Assembly (NCBI GenBank): GCA_033558025.1
Contig: JAUCEF010000005.1
Location: forward strand, 4,464,001-4,528,000
Source: Phytophthora sp. 'mugwort'
Lineage: Eukaryota; Oomycota; Peronosporomycetes; Peronosporales; Peronosporaceae
DNA: 64,000 bases
Direction: 5' to 3'
Shown here: piece by piece, positions 34,993 through 44,279 of the stretch
How positions within the stretch are numbered: position 1 is the first letter of the stretch
Layout: the number at the start of each line of letters is the position of its first letter
Made by a program: the position numbers and the translations under genes
Notes under the pieces: model-generated
What the model was told of the DNA's origin: nothing
The model's input: the letters and a program-made list of their open reading frames with translations, nothing else
The model's database searches: none

Positions 34993-35513
34993 TGTGAAGC
35001 ACAAGGATGCTACGCGTGCTGCTGTCGTACCAGGGTTCATACCTCGTGCTGCTTCCATCTACCACCTCACTTCACGCTGCTGCTCGGCGTCAAAGCCTAC
35101 ACATGAGACGCTGCGCGTCTATGGATTGGTATGGCCTGCGGCCTGCCATGGTTGAGTGGAGTGCTTGCCACTCGTGGCGTCAAATATGCTATGACTACGA
35201 GACGCTGCGCGTCTATGGATTGGTAAGGCCTGTGGCCTTCCATGGCTGAGTGGAGTGCTTATGCTTTGTATAGATATTATTTTGTGCTAATACAACTTTG
35301 CTCGGATGACGAAGCCTGGACGGAGGATCAACCACACTTCGCAATTTGCTTTGCCTGGTACAAATGCAGTACCAGTGGTCCTCCTGTGCGCCCGTGCTTC
35401 ATCCGTCCTGCTGTGGCCTTTTCCCCGGCACTCATGTGTTGTCTAAGTTTCCTTTGTCTACACTTCTAACCCTACATGCGATTGAGGAGTGCAGACACTA
35501 CTGACAAACCACT
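34993..35513 (+). repeat. 3' LTR of the Copia element
   Basis: A 521-bp partner of the 5' LTR. Internal 62-bp repeats lie at 35105-35166 and 35199-35260. A 20-bp segment of the 5' LTR is replaced by one base after position 35263. Confidence 0.95.
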
Positions 35514-36290
35514 GTCCAGACCGAGTCGTGGCAGCTTGGCAGCGAGTTCGCGTCACATTGAACTTGTGGATAGCGGTTCATCATCGAGATGGACGTCACC
35601 ATCAGGGATGTCGTGTGTCGCCCGGCAAAGAGGAAGACCATTGACATATCCCGCATCATCTTCGTGGTCACTTCAATCGTCCTTACTGTACGCGGCGCTT
35701 CGCCTTCTCGAGGAAGAGAGAGATAAGGTCCTTATAAGAGCATCTCCAGCGACCGCTGTCCGAGCTCTTTCCGCTCTTTTCCTTCTCCTCCAAGTTGTGA
35801 TAATGACATCGTACAGGATGATGAGCTTTAAGCCGTTAGCCATTTGCCTCTCGGCCCCAATGTTGAGCCAGCACGAGAGCTTCCAGATGCGCATGGACTG
35901 CGGAAACCCTGCCATGAATGAGGCAAGACGCGCGCTCAAAGCCCTCCATGAAGTACGAGTCCTAGACCATGCAGCTCTAGCCGATCTTAGTGATGATGTC
36001 CATCCTCAACAACTCCAACACCCGCTTGAATTAAGTATCTCGGGGCTTGCTTGCCTACACCACAATGTGATCGCGCACGGCGTGCTATATCTTGTTCATG
36101 GAAGTACTGTAGAAAGTTGGCGCGTCCACGACAAAGATCCCTTTGTCCAGCTGATCGTGCGATATGGTAGCGACAAGAGGACGTCCGAGCACCCGTACGC
36201 GTCACGGTCGCCCCGTGCTCCCGATACCTCTCCAAGATCCAGTCATAGGTCTGTGCTCGCTGTGTTAATGGCATATACTTAATGACAGTG
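35514..36290 (-). pseudogene. P450 pseudogene, 5' part (right of the Copia insertion)
   Basis: Minus-strand P450 relic. Reading from about 36280 downward: TYDWILERYREHG (matches the HDWMLDECRRSEG region), then GIFVVD, VLELLRMDIITKIG near 36000 and KLSCWLNIGAERQMANGLK near 35850. The I-helix is FLFAGRHTTS near 35605, then MMNRYPQV near 35570. It breaks at 35514, where the Copia element begins. Adding the 28440-28669 part, with one copy of the GTCCA duplication removed, keeps the reading frame into the K-helix region. Other frameshifts and stops (for example near 36000 and 36090) show the gene was already decayed or has decayed since. Confidence 0.85.
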
Positions 36291-36315
36291 TATGGCAGCT
36301 CGCACACCGCCCGGT

Positions 36316-36335
36316 GGGGGCGGGGTGGGTGGGGG
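36316..36335 (+). promoter_or_regulatory. G-quadruplex-capable G-run cluster
   Basis: GGGGGCGGGGTGGGTGGGGG has four G-runs with one-base loops, the strongest predicted kind of G-quadruplex. It lies about 430 bp before the third P450 gene and at the 5' edge of the P450 pseudogene. A regulatory role is only a possibility. Confidence 0.6.
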
Positions 36336-36763
36336 TGAAATAGGCGACGGCAGCATCGCTCATATCCTAAAAATCTGCTGTAGCCGAGCAAGACGAAGAA
36401 TGCAGCGGGGTGCAGCGAGATGCAGCGAGGAAGCGTCTATAATATGGCCTCAGAACCGAAGAGCACTATGGATCGATTCCTACTGCTATGGTCGAAAGCT
36501 CGGAGATATGTCCCAAGAGCTCGCGAGGTGGCAACGGCGTTTTCAAGCTGCAACGCATATTAACTGGGGATTGTGGAAAATGACGACGGTATGACTATCT
36601 TGATGTTGTTCCCGATGGTTAGACGCACGCTGCGTGTTCGTTACAGCAGCATGGAAGGGATAGAGGCAGCGCTCCAGGTTCTCATGCTATCACTCTTCAA
36701 TTTACCAGCGAGAAATCAAGTGCCGACTTCCCATCATCGTTGTCCCTGTGCTGATCTATCGCA

Positions 36764-38431
36764 ATGTGGAGCTCGCTCGAGTTTGCGCTAAAGGTGTCGC
36801 CGACGTCGTGGTGTGCTTTGCTGTGCTCAGTGCTGGTTGGATGGCAGTTCCTGTCTTCAAAGAAGCAAGCGCGAGCGCTGTCCAAGTTCGCTCGCCCTGA
36901 ATTCACAATCCCGGTGCTGGGGAATACACTCGACTTGATGTTCACGCATCGCCATGACATTCATGACTGGATGCTCGACGAGTGTCGACGCTCTGAAGGA
37001 CGCCCATGGGTCCTTGCAGCCCTCGGTCGTCCGACAAGCATCGTTCTCTCCAATGTTGAAGCATTTGAGGACGTATTGCATCGCAAGTTCGACAAGTTTG
37101 GCAAATGCAGCGCGTGGCTCGTGAGCGACGTCTTTGGTGATGGCATCTTCGCAGCCGATGGCGTGTCGTGGATCCATCAACGCAAGACTGCAAGCCACCT
37201 CTTCTCGCTACACATGATGCGAGAAAGCATGGAGCAAGTGGTGCGGGAGCAGGCTGCAGTCCTGTGCGAAACGCTGCTAGCACATTCCACTTCGACCAAA
37301 GACTCGGCTCAAGGTGGCTCTCCCGTCAATCTCAAGTACACTATGGACTGGTACGCGACCAATGTGTTCACGCGTGTGGGCTTTGGTGTCGATCTCCACT
37401 CGCTATCGAGTCAAGAGCACGACGAGTTCTTTCGTGCCTTCACCAGGCTACCCATTGCTGTTCATCGTCGTATTCAGCAACCAGGATGGCTTTGGAGACT
37501 CAAACGAGCTCTCAACCTGGGCTACGAAAAGCAGTTAAAACGGGACATGAAGCGCGTTGATGGTGTCATCTACCAGGTGATCTCACAGTCAATGGAGTCG
37601 AAGTCCGATAGTGCTTCCGCCAACCCGCAGCGCCTCCCTGACTTGATCTCACTTTTCCTTGCAAAAGAAACCAATGAGTATCGAGACCGTGATGCTTCTG
37701 AAGAAGGTGCTACTTACCGTGTGAAGACCACACCAAAGTTGATTCGAGATATGGCGTTCAACTTCACCGCGGCAGGTCGAGGCACCACGTCACAGAGCTT
37801 GCAATGGTTTTTCATCATGATGAATCGGTATCCACACGTTGAAACGAAGATCCGCGATGAGCTGTTGGCCAAGCTGCCGCAACTTTTTAACAATGATAGC
37901 CCACCCCCGACCATGAACGATGTACAGCAGCTTGTATACCTGGAAGCGGCAATCAAGGAAAGTCTGCGGCTGAACCCTGTAGCTCCTCTCATTGGCCGCA
38001 CTGCAACGCAAGATGTGATCTTCAGTGACGGCACGTTCATCCCATCTGGAACTCGCGTGGTCATTCCAACATTCGCGGTCGCTCGCTTGAAGTCGATCTG
38101 GGGTGAAGATGCCGCTGAGTTCGACCCGGAGCGTTGGATTGATCCTCACTCGGGCAAGCTACTGGCGATTTCACCGTTCAAGTTTCTGGTTTTCCTGGCA
38201 GGCCCGAGGTCGTGTCTTGGAGCCAAGTTGGCCATGCTTGAACTCAAGGTTGCTCTTGCGATGGTGCTGAGTAAATTTCATCTGCGAGTGATGCGAGACC
38301 CGTTTGAAATTGGCTACGACGCGTCCATCTCGTTGCCTGTCAAGGGCGACGTGCTTGCTGTTGTGGAAGCCGCTGAAGTGCCAACACGTCCTTGCGAGCA
38401 TGCTGTGGAGGGATTAGCAGGCGCTGCCTAA
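36764..38431 (+). CDS. Cytochrome P450 (CYP86/CYP4-like), copy 3
   Basis: Intronless 555-residue P450, more diverged than copies 1 and 2. A membrane anchor lies near residues 12-30 (TSWCALLCSVLVGWQFLS). The I-helix is TAAGRGTTSQSLQW, so the acidic residue usual before the Thr is Gly. The K-helix is EAAIKESLRLNP, with ExxR as ESLR. PERW appears as DPERWIDP. The haem loop FLAGPRSCLG puts the ligand at Cys484. A C-terminal extension of about 25 residues follows the usual end. The LRLNP ending of its K-helix is shared with the split pseudogene, which suggests they are closer to each other than to copies 1 and 2. Likely ER lipid or xenobiotic hydroxylase. Confidence 0.92.
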   Translation: MWSSLEFALKVSPTSWCALLCSVLVGWQFLSSKKQARALSKFARPEFTIPVLGNTLDLMFTHRHDIHDWMLDECRRSEGRPWVLAALGRPTSIVLSNVEAFEDVLHRKFDKFGKCSAWLVSDVFGDGIFAADGVSWIHQRKTASHLFSLHMMRESMEQVVREQAAVLCETLLAHSTSTKDSAQGGSPVNLKYTMDWYATNVFTRVGFGVDLHSLSSQEHDEFFRAFTRLPIAVHRRIQQPGWLWRLKRALNLGYEKQLKRDMKRVDGVIYQVISQSMESKSDSASANPQRLPDLISLFLAKETNEYRDRDASEEGATYRVKTTPKLIRDMAFNFTAAGRGTTSQSLQWFFIMMNRYPHVETKIRDELLAKLPQLFNNDSPPPTMNDVQQLVYLEAAIKESLRLNPVAPLIGRTATQDVIFSDGTFIPSGTRVVIPTFAVARLKSIWGEDAAEFDPERWIDPHSGKLLAISPFKFLVFLAGPRSCLGAKLAMLELKVALAMVLSKFHLRVMRDPFEIGYDASISLPVKGDVLAVVEAAEVPTRPCEHAVEGLAGAA

Positions 38432-38636
38432 GTAGTCAAGATGACATACCTTTTTTCAGTCGATGAAACCTGCCCAATGTCCGTCTGCATTATACCCATA
38501 CGCAAACACAAGTGAAAGCACTCACCACACTCACCATCGATTGTTTTTGCCTTTACCACTACTCGACATCCCTTATGCTCGTCATATTAACCCATGATTG
38601 ACTCAAATGCCTCACACTTTATGGAGTTAAAAGCGA

Positions 38637-40755
38637 TTACCACATGAATCGCGCAGTGGATCCATCAACCCACTTGTACGGGTGATACAGGAATACGTAC
38701 AATGTCAGTGCATTGACAACCATGTACACAGTAGTCACTATCCATAAATGGAAGGCCGGTTGCTGCAGTATCACAATAGATGTGTGTTAGTACTTTGTCA
38801 CGATCATAAGAAAACATCGCGCTTGACTTACGTTGCTCGTGTTCAAGTGGAGGAGAATGAACGGAACGCAATAATATCGTGGCCTATACATCACACATAC
38901 AAGATGTTAGTTTCCGAAGCAACACTAGCGGTGTGCACTACTAAACGTACTCGACAAGCGGTGATGGAATGAGGACCAAACAAACTGCAAGCGCATACAC
39001 AAGTTTCCACAATGGCGAGCGTCTCCGTCCTAAAGCCACACACATTGTAAGTGACTACATTTTATCTGAGGTGACACGACACACGAACCTAGCTCGTCCC
39101 AGCAACGCCAGCCGAAAAAAAGGTATAGCGGGATAGGGAGATATTTGACCATTTCGTGCTTCAGGAAAAACTTCCGCCACACATAGAATGTATAGTGCCG
39201 ATTGTCTGCCAACATGAACTTGTGCACGGGGCTGAAGCGGTAGATGACCCCGGCAGTCATTGCAATCACGAAGATCATAAAGAAAAAACCTCGGAACGAA
39301 CCAATGTTTCGGCGCACCGACCCAAGAAATCTCTTCAGCTGGGTTGGTGCAACAAGGCTGAATCCGAAACCAGAGGCCGCCACTACAATGAAGTACAGCA
39401 CCTGTGATACGTGGAACGTCACCTCGTGGTTGGATTTGTCACCTGCATGTACGAGCAATTAGAAGGTCAGCGACGCCCCTCTCAATACCAGCAAAATAAA
39501 CCCAGTCGCGTTGTGCTTTCGCGCTTACCCACAACGACGCCACCATTGGTCACAAGAAACCCGATAAAGCCCGCAACGATCACGACGAACGGCCAGACAA
39601 TCAGAAGAATGGACGGCAGATTGGAAACGACAACGCTGACAAAGTTAAGGAATACCCGAAGAGAGCTGCATGCCACATCACCAAGTTGAAGGTCAGTTAT
39701 AGCTATCAGCAAACAGCATGTAGCATACAGCGTTTGCGCCGCGCTCCTACCTACCTGTGCGTGACAGATAAGGTGCCACTGACGCTGGTATCCACTTTGA
39801 CAGACCTGGTATCAGTGATGTCAGAACATGTATGAATACAGCGACTCGGGCAACTTACCCGTAGATGAATTTCGAGTGGGCAAGTTCCGCACAGCGAACC
39901 ACGACTGTCCCCGCCACAAAGACGACCCAGACGATGTTCGTCTGGCGGAAAAGCACCGCCACTGCGCCACTCTGCGAGACAACAACATTGAACGTCAAAC
40001 GCATGCAATAAAACAAAACGCTGCTGTTAATATCACTCACCATAGCACTTAGCATGAAGCTTCCCCTGGCCGGCGGATACTGCAGCAGATCCACCTTCTC
40101 TGCCAGTAACGTCATCAGCAGCACAAAGCACGTCGCTCCGCCGTCCGTGTAGAAGAGGAAGGAGAAGAAAAAGAGCGGTGGGAAAACTGCAATACGCAAT
40201 GCATGCAGCAGCGCATTGGGGTCTTGCGGTGCCACGTGGCGTCTCAGCAGCACGCACAGCACGACATTTCCAAGCGCAACCAGCACGTTTACACTACGCA
40301 ACACTGACAGGGAGCAGTAGTCCCCCATATTGAGCGTCGAGGCTGCTCTGGCGTACAGCGTTGACATTAAATACAGGCCTGGAAATGTCGTGATCTTAGG
40401 ATCCCACTCGTCTGTCCATCAATCGTCAGAGGTTAGCAGAACAGGACAACGATGATACTATAAGCCGACGTAACGCTATACACACCGAAACGTCCTTCGC
40501 AGTACTTTTGGGCCTGAGGAATGTGGAAGATCTCGTCCTGCAGGTTGGAAGAGCAGCACCGTGATCAGACGAGATCAAAAGGTTGATTTAAGACGATGCT
40601 TTTGGTACCATGTAGGGCCTCGAGACGGTCCTGTTCACGACAGTTAGTAGCCATGAGAACAGAAGACCTAGGACGGCCACCACAGGGACAAGGGGGGCGG
40701 AGAGGCGTGGCAGGACGGCGATGGACGAGCCTGCAGCAGCACCCAAAGTCGCCAT
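38637..40755 (-). CDS. ALG10: Alpha-1,2-glucosyltransferase ALG10
   Basis: Adds the last glucose to the dolichol-linked oligosaccharide in the ER lumen, using Dol-P-glucose, before N-glycan transfer. Ten exons were traced: 40609-40755, 40486-40537, 40041-40411, 39859-39971, 39755-39805, 39529-39665, 39089-39442, 38951-39029, 38832-38883, 38637-38762. They total 493 residues, all phases agree, and introns are 49-85 bp, except one of 119 bp, with GT-AG ends. Family landmarks: PYMDEIFHIPQAQKYCEGRF across the first junction, EWDPKITTFPGLY, LFRQTNIVWVVF, VTNGGVVVGDKSNHE, FMLADNRHYTFYVWRK, and a C-terminal WVDGSTARFMW. It is a multi-pass membrane protein of normal length. The start at 40755 gives a hydrophobic first segment as expected. 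It is the most intron-rich gene in this window. Confidence 0.93.
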
Positions 40756-41721
40756 GATGCTCAAAAGGAAGTACCGGTACAGTGTACTACTATTATGTAC
40801 ACCACATGAAATATGGTTACGCTGTCCAGTTCCGAAACGGAAGAAAACACGGGGCAATATTGTGTCTCGATGGTTACACTGTAACCATACCAACTTTGTA
40901 TCTGCTGGCTCTATGCATTCTTCGCACGCTGTAAGCTGTCTGTAAGCTTCGTAGTATGGATCATGCTCAGCATAAGCCCCACTCAATGCACTCTATGCAC
41001 TTTTCATCGGCTTACTCCGTAAATATATGGATCGGAGACCTGAATTTTTCTCAATGGGGCACGGAGAGAAGTGGCGTCTATCAGGCAGCAGCGAGGTGCA
41101 GCGCAAACTGCGTCAACTAGCTTTAAATGAACCATCTCTTACGGCCTCAAACCACCTTCAACATGCCGCAGGCATGTTTAGAATGATGAGCATTTGCTCA
41201 TTGAGCAAATTTTTGTTGAGCGAGTCTTTGCACCAGATGGACGTAGGGTAGGCACTGTACTCGCTGGTGACAGCATTGTAGCCTACAATTCGTAGCAGCA
41301 AAAAAAAAGATTGGGTCTTTTGAACGGAGGACAGTACTCGCACGAAGTGCTCAGCTAGATGCCATAAAAAAAGCTCGTCTTGACTACGCTTTTTGGCGGG
41401 TCCCATACCCGAAACTGCCGTCTCCCTTTGGCATCGTCACAAAACCTGCAATCTCTCTTCAAGTATGACGTCCAAACTCACAATTGCCAATTAACCTCAC
41501 TAATGCTGAGCAATTACCTCATTATCAAGACACATTCCACACATGTCGCACCATTCTATACTCAGTTCTAGCTGAAATAAGAAGATCCGTTGTTTTAGCT
41601 CACATCGATGTCGTCCACTAGTACCTCATCTAATTCTCCATACCTCAAACTATCTACAAGATAAAACGGAAGCTTTTGGTACACTTACCCAAAGCGTCCC
41701 GCTCCAACACCTCCGCCGCCC
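40756..41721. other. Divergent promoter region, ALG10 and the Tudor-like gene
   Basis: 966-bp spacer between two gene starts pointing away from each other. It contains the 19-bp palindrome listed separately and another dyad GTGTAC...GTACAC near 40783-40803. No gene is supported. Confidence 0.5.
40870..40888. promoter_or_regulatory. Perfect 9-bp dyad, candidate transcription-factor site
   Basis: ATGGTTACA-C-TGTAACCAT is perfectly symmetric around one base. A half-site ATGGTTAC also occurs at 40813-40820. Both lie 60-135 bp before the ALG10 start codon. A dimeric factor site is a reasonable guess; no known oomycete factor is assigned. Confidence 0.35.
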
Positions 41722-44214
41722 ATGCCGGCCCGTCCCTCCAGCAGCGCCTCCGCGCCGGTCTCAGCGTCCTCCAGTCCTTCCTCCGCGCCCTTAAGCGGCT
41801 TCTCCTCCGCTCCCATTAACCCCGTGGTCCCCAGCAGTCACAACCGCCGCCGCAAGAAAGACGGCGACTGGCTCAATGGAGGCGCCGACTCACAGAACCA
41901 GAACGCGGGCAACGGCGGCTCGCCCAGCAGCTCCGGCACGCAGGACGAGGACATCCGCTCTAAGTCCGCGCGTCCGTCCAGCGCCGGTTCGCAAAGCAGC
42001 ACGTCGTCTTCCGCCTCTGTCGCCAAGAAGACGGAGGACGAGACCTTGACGGATGATGACGCACCGTTGGTCAGGGCCAGACCGAAGCCCGGCGGCCCGA
42101 GCCAGACGCTCCCTTCACTTTCCTCGGGTAGCGCGGCGCTGTTGCAATTGAGAGACCATCCACGCAGCAGAAACGGCTCCCCTCCTGGTGATAACAACAG
42201 AGCGGGTAATGGAGGACCTGCTACGTCGTCGTCGATGGGCAGTGGAGAGGTCGTGGGACAGAACAAACTGCCACCGCAGAGTGTAGCCAACGCTAACGGG
42301 GCTGCTCAAACCCAGCTGAACTCGTTCCGGAGAACAAGCGAGGAGGGCAACCCGCTGATCCCGGACGAGGACATGAACGAGGACGAGGACGAGGTGGACG
42401 ATGCTGAGGAGGATGATCCGTCGACGCCCCCCTCACCGAGTGACCAGCGCGAGGTCCGTATCATGTTTCATGGCCGCGAGATCTTTGCAGAAGACCTGAT
42501 TGGACTGCGCGTGGCCAAGACTTTCGCTGGGCATGGGCGATTCTTGGGCCAGGTGGTTAAATTTGACCACAGAGTGTCGCTGTACACCGTAGTGTACGCG
42601 GATGGCGACGCAGAGGATCTGACGGTGGATGGCACGTTGCAGATCTTGATCCAGGACGAGATTGAACGCGCTGACCCGTCGCAGCCACCGCCCGCCATCT
42701 CGCTGTTGTTTAAGAAGGGCGAGGACGGGTCGTCACCCGCCAGTCCAGACACCGGAGACTTTATGACGACGCCTTCGCCTGCGCAACGTCCAGCCAGCTC
42801 GGCCCCACACCGCGTGGGCATTCAGGTCAGCGAACGGGAAGCGCAGTTTGTCATCAGTTTGTTTGAAAACCACGCGCTGCCAAGTCTGGTGCGCCAAGGC
42901 TGGCGCGTGCAGACAAGTAACTCTGGCAGGGGCGAGATGCGCTTCGTCTCTCCTTCCGGGGAGATTTTCCACTCTGCGCTGGATGTTGTGGGGTATATTG
43001 CTTCGGACAACGAGCTTCTCACTGCGTGCTTCCCTGCGAACGTGCATTCGGCCATCCTGTCGCTGCTACCTCGTGAAGCTGCAGTCAGCTCAGCAGGATT
43101 TTCGGAAACTGGTAGCAACCACGGAAGCAGTGGCAGTGCATCAAGGAAACGTACCACCTCCGACTCGCCAGGTGCTGAGCAGTTTGATGGCAAGCGAACT
43201 CGACAAGTGCGCGATGACGTCTACGCGGGAGTTGCTGCTCCGCTTCGTGCCGGAGTGGGACGAGGTGCCGATACCGCGCTTTACCGACCGGGAGATTTGG
43301 ATCGCCGTGCAGAAGCTGCAAGCCGGATCTCTGCATACCGCGGTCAAGGAATGGGTGGCCGTATTCGTATGTCAGGCGATCGATTTGTTGGCGGTGAGAC
43401 TACAAGTGAAGTACGCATTCAGGCTCCCCCCCATCTGCGAGGGTACCGACGCCCATCGAGCCACGACCCAACGATGGAGAACCCGTTTGCCTCTCGTTGG
43501 TCTGGTGTTGACCCCGCACCTGGTCGCGTAGACTCTGCCGAGTACGCCCGCCGTTTCGCGGAGTCGCCTGGTTGGTGCGAACACGGCGATGCGTTTCTGG
43601 CAGACCGCGAGCTTGAAGCCCACCCTCGCAATCGCATTCGTGCTGAAGGACGCTACAATCATCGACTAAGTACGCGGAACCCAGTTGATGCTGTGGAAGG
43701 CGGTGTCATCGCTGCTGGATCAGGTACATTGACGGGTTACTATCGGGACTCGACTGGGTCCTCACCCGGCAGCCAAGCGAGCCCCATGACGAATGGTCTC
43801 ACATATCCTCAATATTCTACGATGCGATCAAGAGCTGGTGATTACAGTCGTTCAGCTACTGCGCCCCGAGTCGCACGCGAAACTGCGAGCTTTATGTCTC
43901 CTACGGATACCCTCGGTGCGAGCGCAGCATTCTCTATGGTGGATGTCGACCGTATCTCAAAATCGCGACCTAGCAGCGCTCATTCAGAGCAGCCACGTGG
44001 CCGTTCACCGCGACAAAGTGAAGCGCAGCAAGCGTTCTTACAACACCAATCTCTGCAGCACCATCGCCGCACCACCAGTGGTCACAGTTACCACAGCCAG
44101 CGGGGAAATGAAAACCACTACAACGCCGAGCCTACCAGCGAGGCTCAGAAGGAGCAGCACAGTGCGACCACGAGTGGCACGGCCAGCACTCCCAGTCAGC
44201 TACCCCATGAATAG
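41722..44214 (+). CDS. Disordered nuclear-type protein with Tudor-like and MBD-like segments
   Basis: Single-exon 830-residue protein. Residues 1-235 are Ser/Pro/Gly/Asn-rich with an acidic run (DEDMNEDEDEVDD). Residues about 250-310 form a Tudor-like barrel pattern: LIGLRVAKTFAGHGRFLGQV followed by YTVVYADGDAEDLT, as in chromatin readers with an FxGHGxFxG...YEDGDxEDL signature. Residues about 370-455 include LVRQGWRVQTSN and RFVSPSGEIFHSALDVVGYI, which resembles the methyl-CpG-binding/TAM fold pattern (GW...SPSG..F.S...V). The rest is disordered, rich in Ser, Arg, Gln and His (QHQSLQHHRRTTSGHS). A chromatin-associated reader is suggested; this is inference, and I do not recognise an exact orthologue. 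Confidence 0.75.
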   Translation: MPARPSSSASAPVSASSSPSSAPLSGFSSAPINPVVPSSHNRRRKKDGDWLNGGADSQNQNAGNGGSPSSSGTQDEDIRSKSARPSSAGSQSSTSSSASVAKKTEDETLTDDDAPLVRARPKPGGPSQTLPSLSSGSAALLQLRDHPRSRNGSPPGDNNRAGNGGPATSSSMGSGEVVGQNKLPPQSVANANGAAQTQLNSFRRTSEEGNPLIPDEDMNEDEDEVDDAEEDDPSTPPSPSDQREVRIMFHGREIFAEDLIGLRVAKTFAGHGRFLGQVVKFDHRVSLYTVVYADGDAEDLTVDGTLQILIQDEIERADPSQPPPAISLLFKKGEDGSSPASPDTGDFMTTPSPAQRPASSAPHRVGIQVSEREAQFVISLFENHALPSLVRQGWRVQTSNSGRGEMRFVSPSGEIFHSALDVVGYIASDNELLTACFPANVHSAILSLLPREAAVSSAGFSETGSNHGSSGSASRKRTTSDSPGAEQFDGKRTRQVRDDVYAGVAAPLRAGVGRGADTALYRPGDLDRRAEAASRISAYRGQGMGGRIRMSGDRFVGGETTSEVRIQAPPHLRGYRRPSSHDPTMENPFASRWSGVDPAPGRVDSAEYARRFAESPGWCEHGDAFLADRELEAHPRNRIRAEGRYNHRLSTRNPVDAVEGGVIAAGSGTLTGYYRDSTGSSPGSQASPMTNGLTYPQYSTMRSRAGDYSRSATAPRVARETASFMSPTDTLGASAAFSMVDVDRISKSRPSSAHSEQPRGRSPRQSEAQQAFLQHQSLQHHRRTTSGHSYHSQRGNENHYNAEPTSEAQKEQHSATTSGTASTPSQLPHE

Positions 44215-44279
44215 GCCCAGGAGATCTAAAAAACGCTTAAAATGTATCATCAACGCAGTGCAGTCGTGCTTTATCTTTT

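Larger units (their letters stand above)
28670..35513 (+). mobile_element. Ty1/Copia LTR retrotransposon, full length but inactive
   Basis: A 6.84-kb element bounded by LTRs at 28670-29209 and 34993-35513, flanked by 5-bp duplications GTCCA (28665-28669 and 35514-35518). Order inside is gag with zinc knuckle, an unusual linker, protease, integrase, reverse transcriptase, RNase H. Integrase before reverse transcriptase defines Copia. Frame breaks are present throughout, and key residues are altered in protease, integrase HHCC and reverse transcriptase. The element is inserted in a minus-strand P450 gene. Confidence 0.95.

Noticed and set aside
35476..36282. 268-codon plus-strand open frame right of the Copia element
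   Set aside because: It is antisense to the P450 pseudogene and starts inside the 3' LTR. The minus strand has P450 motifs in the right order; the plus frame has none.
42848..43531. 227-codon frame overlapping the Tudor-like gene in another frame
   Set aside because: The 830-codon frame is longer, starts with a plausible ATG and holds the domain-like blocks; the overlap frame has none.
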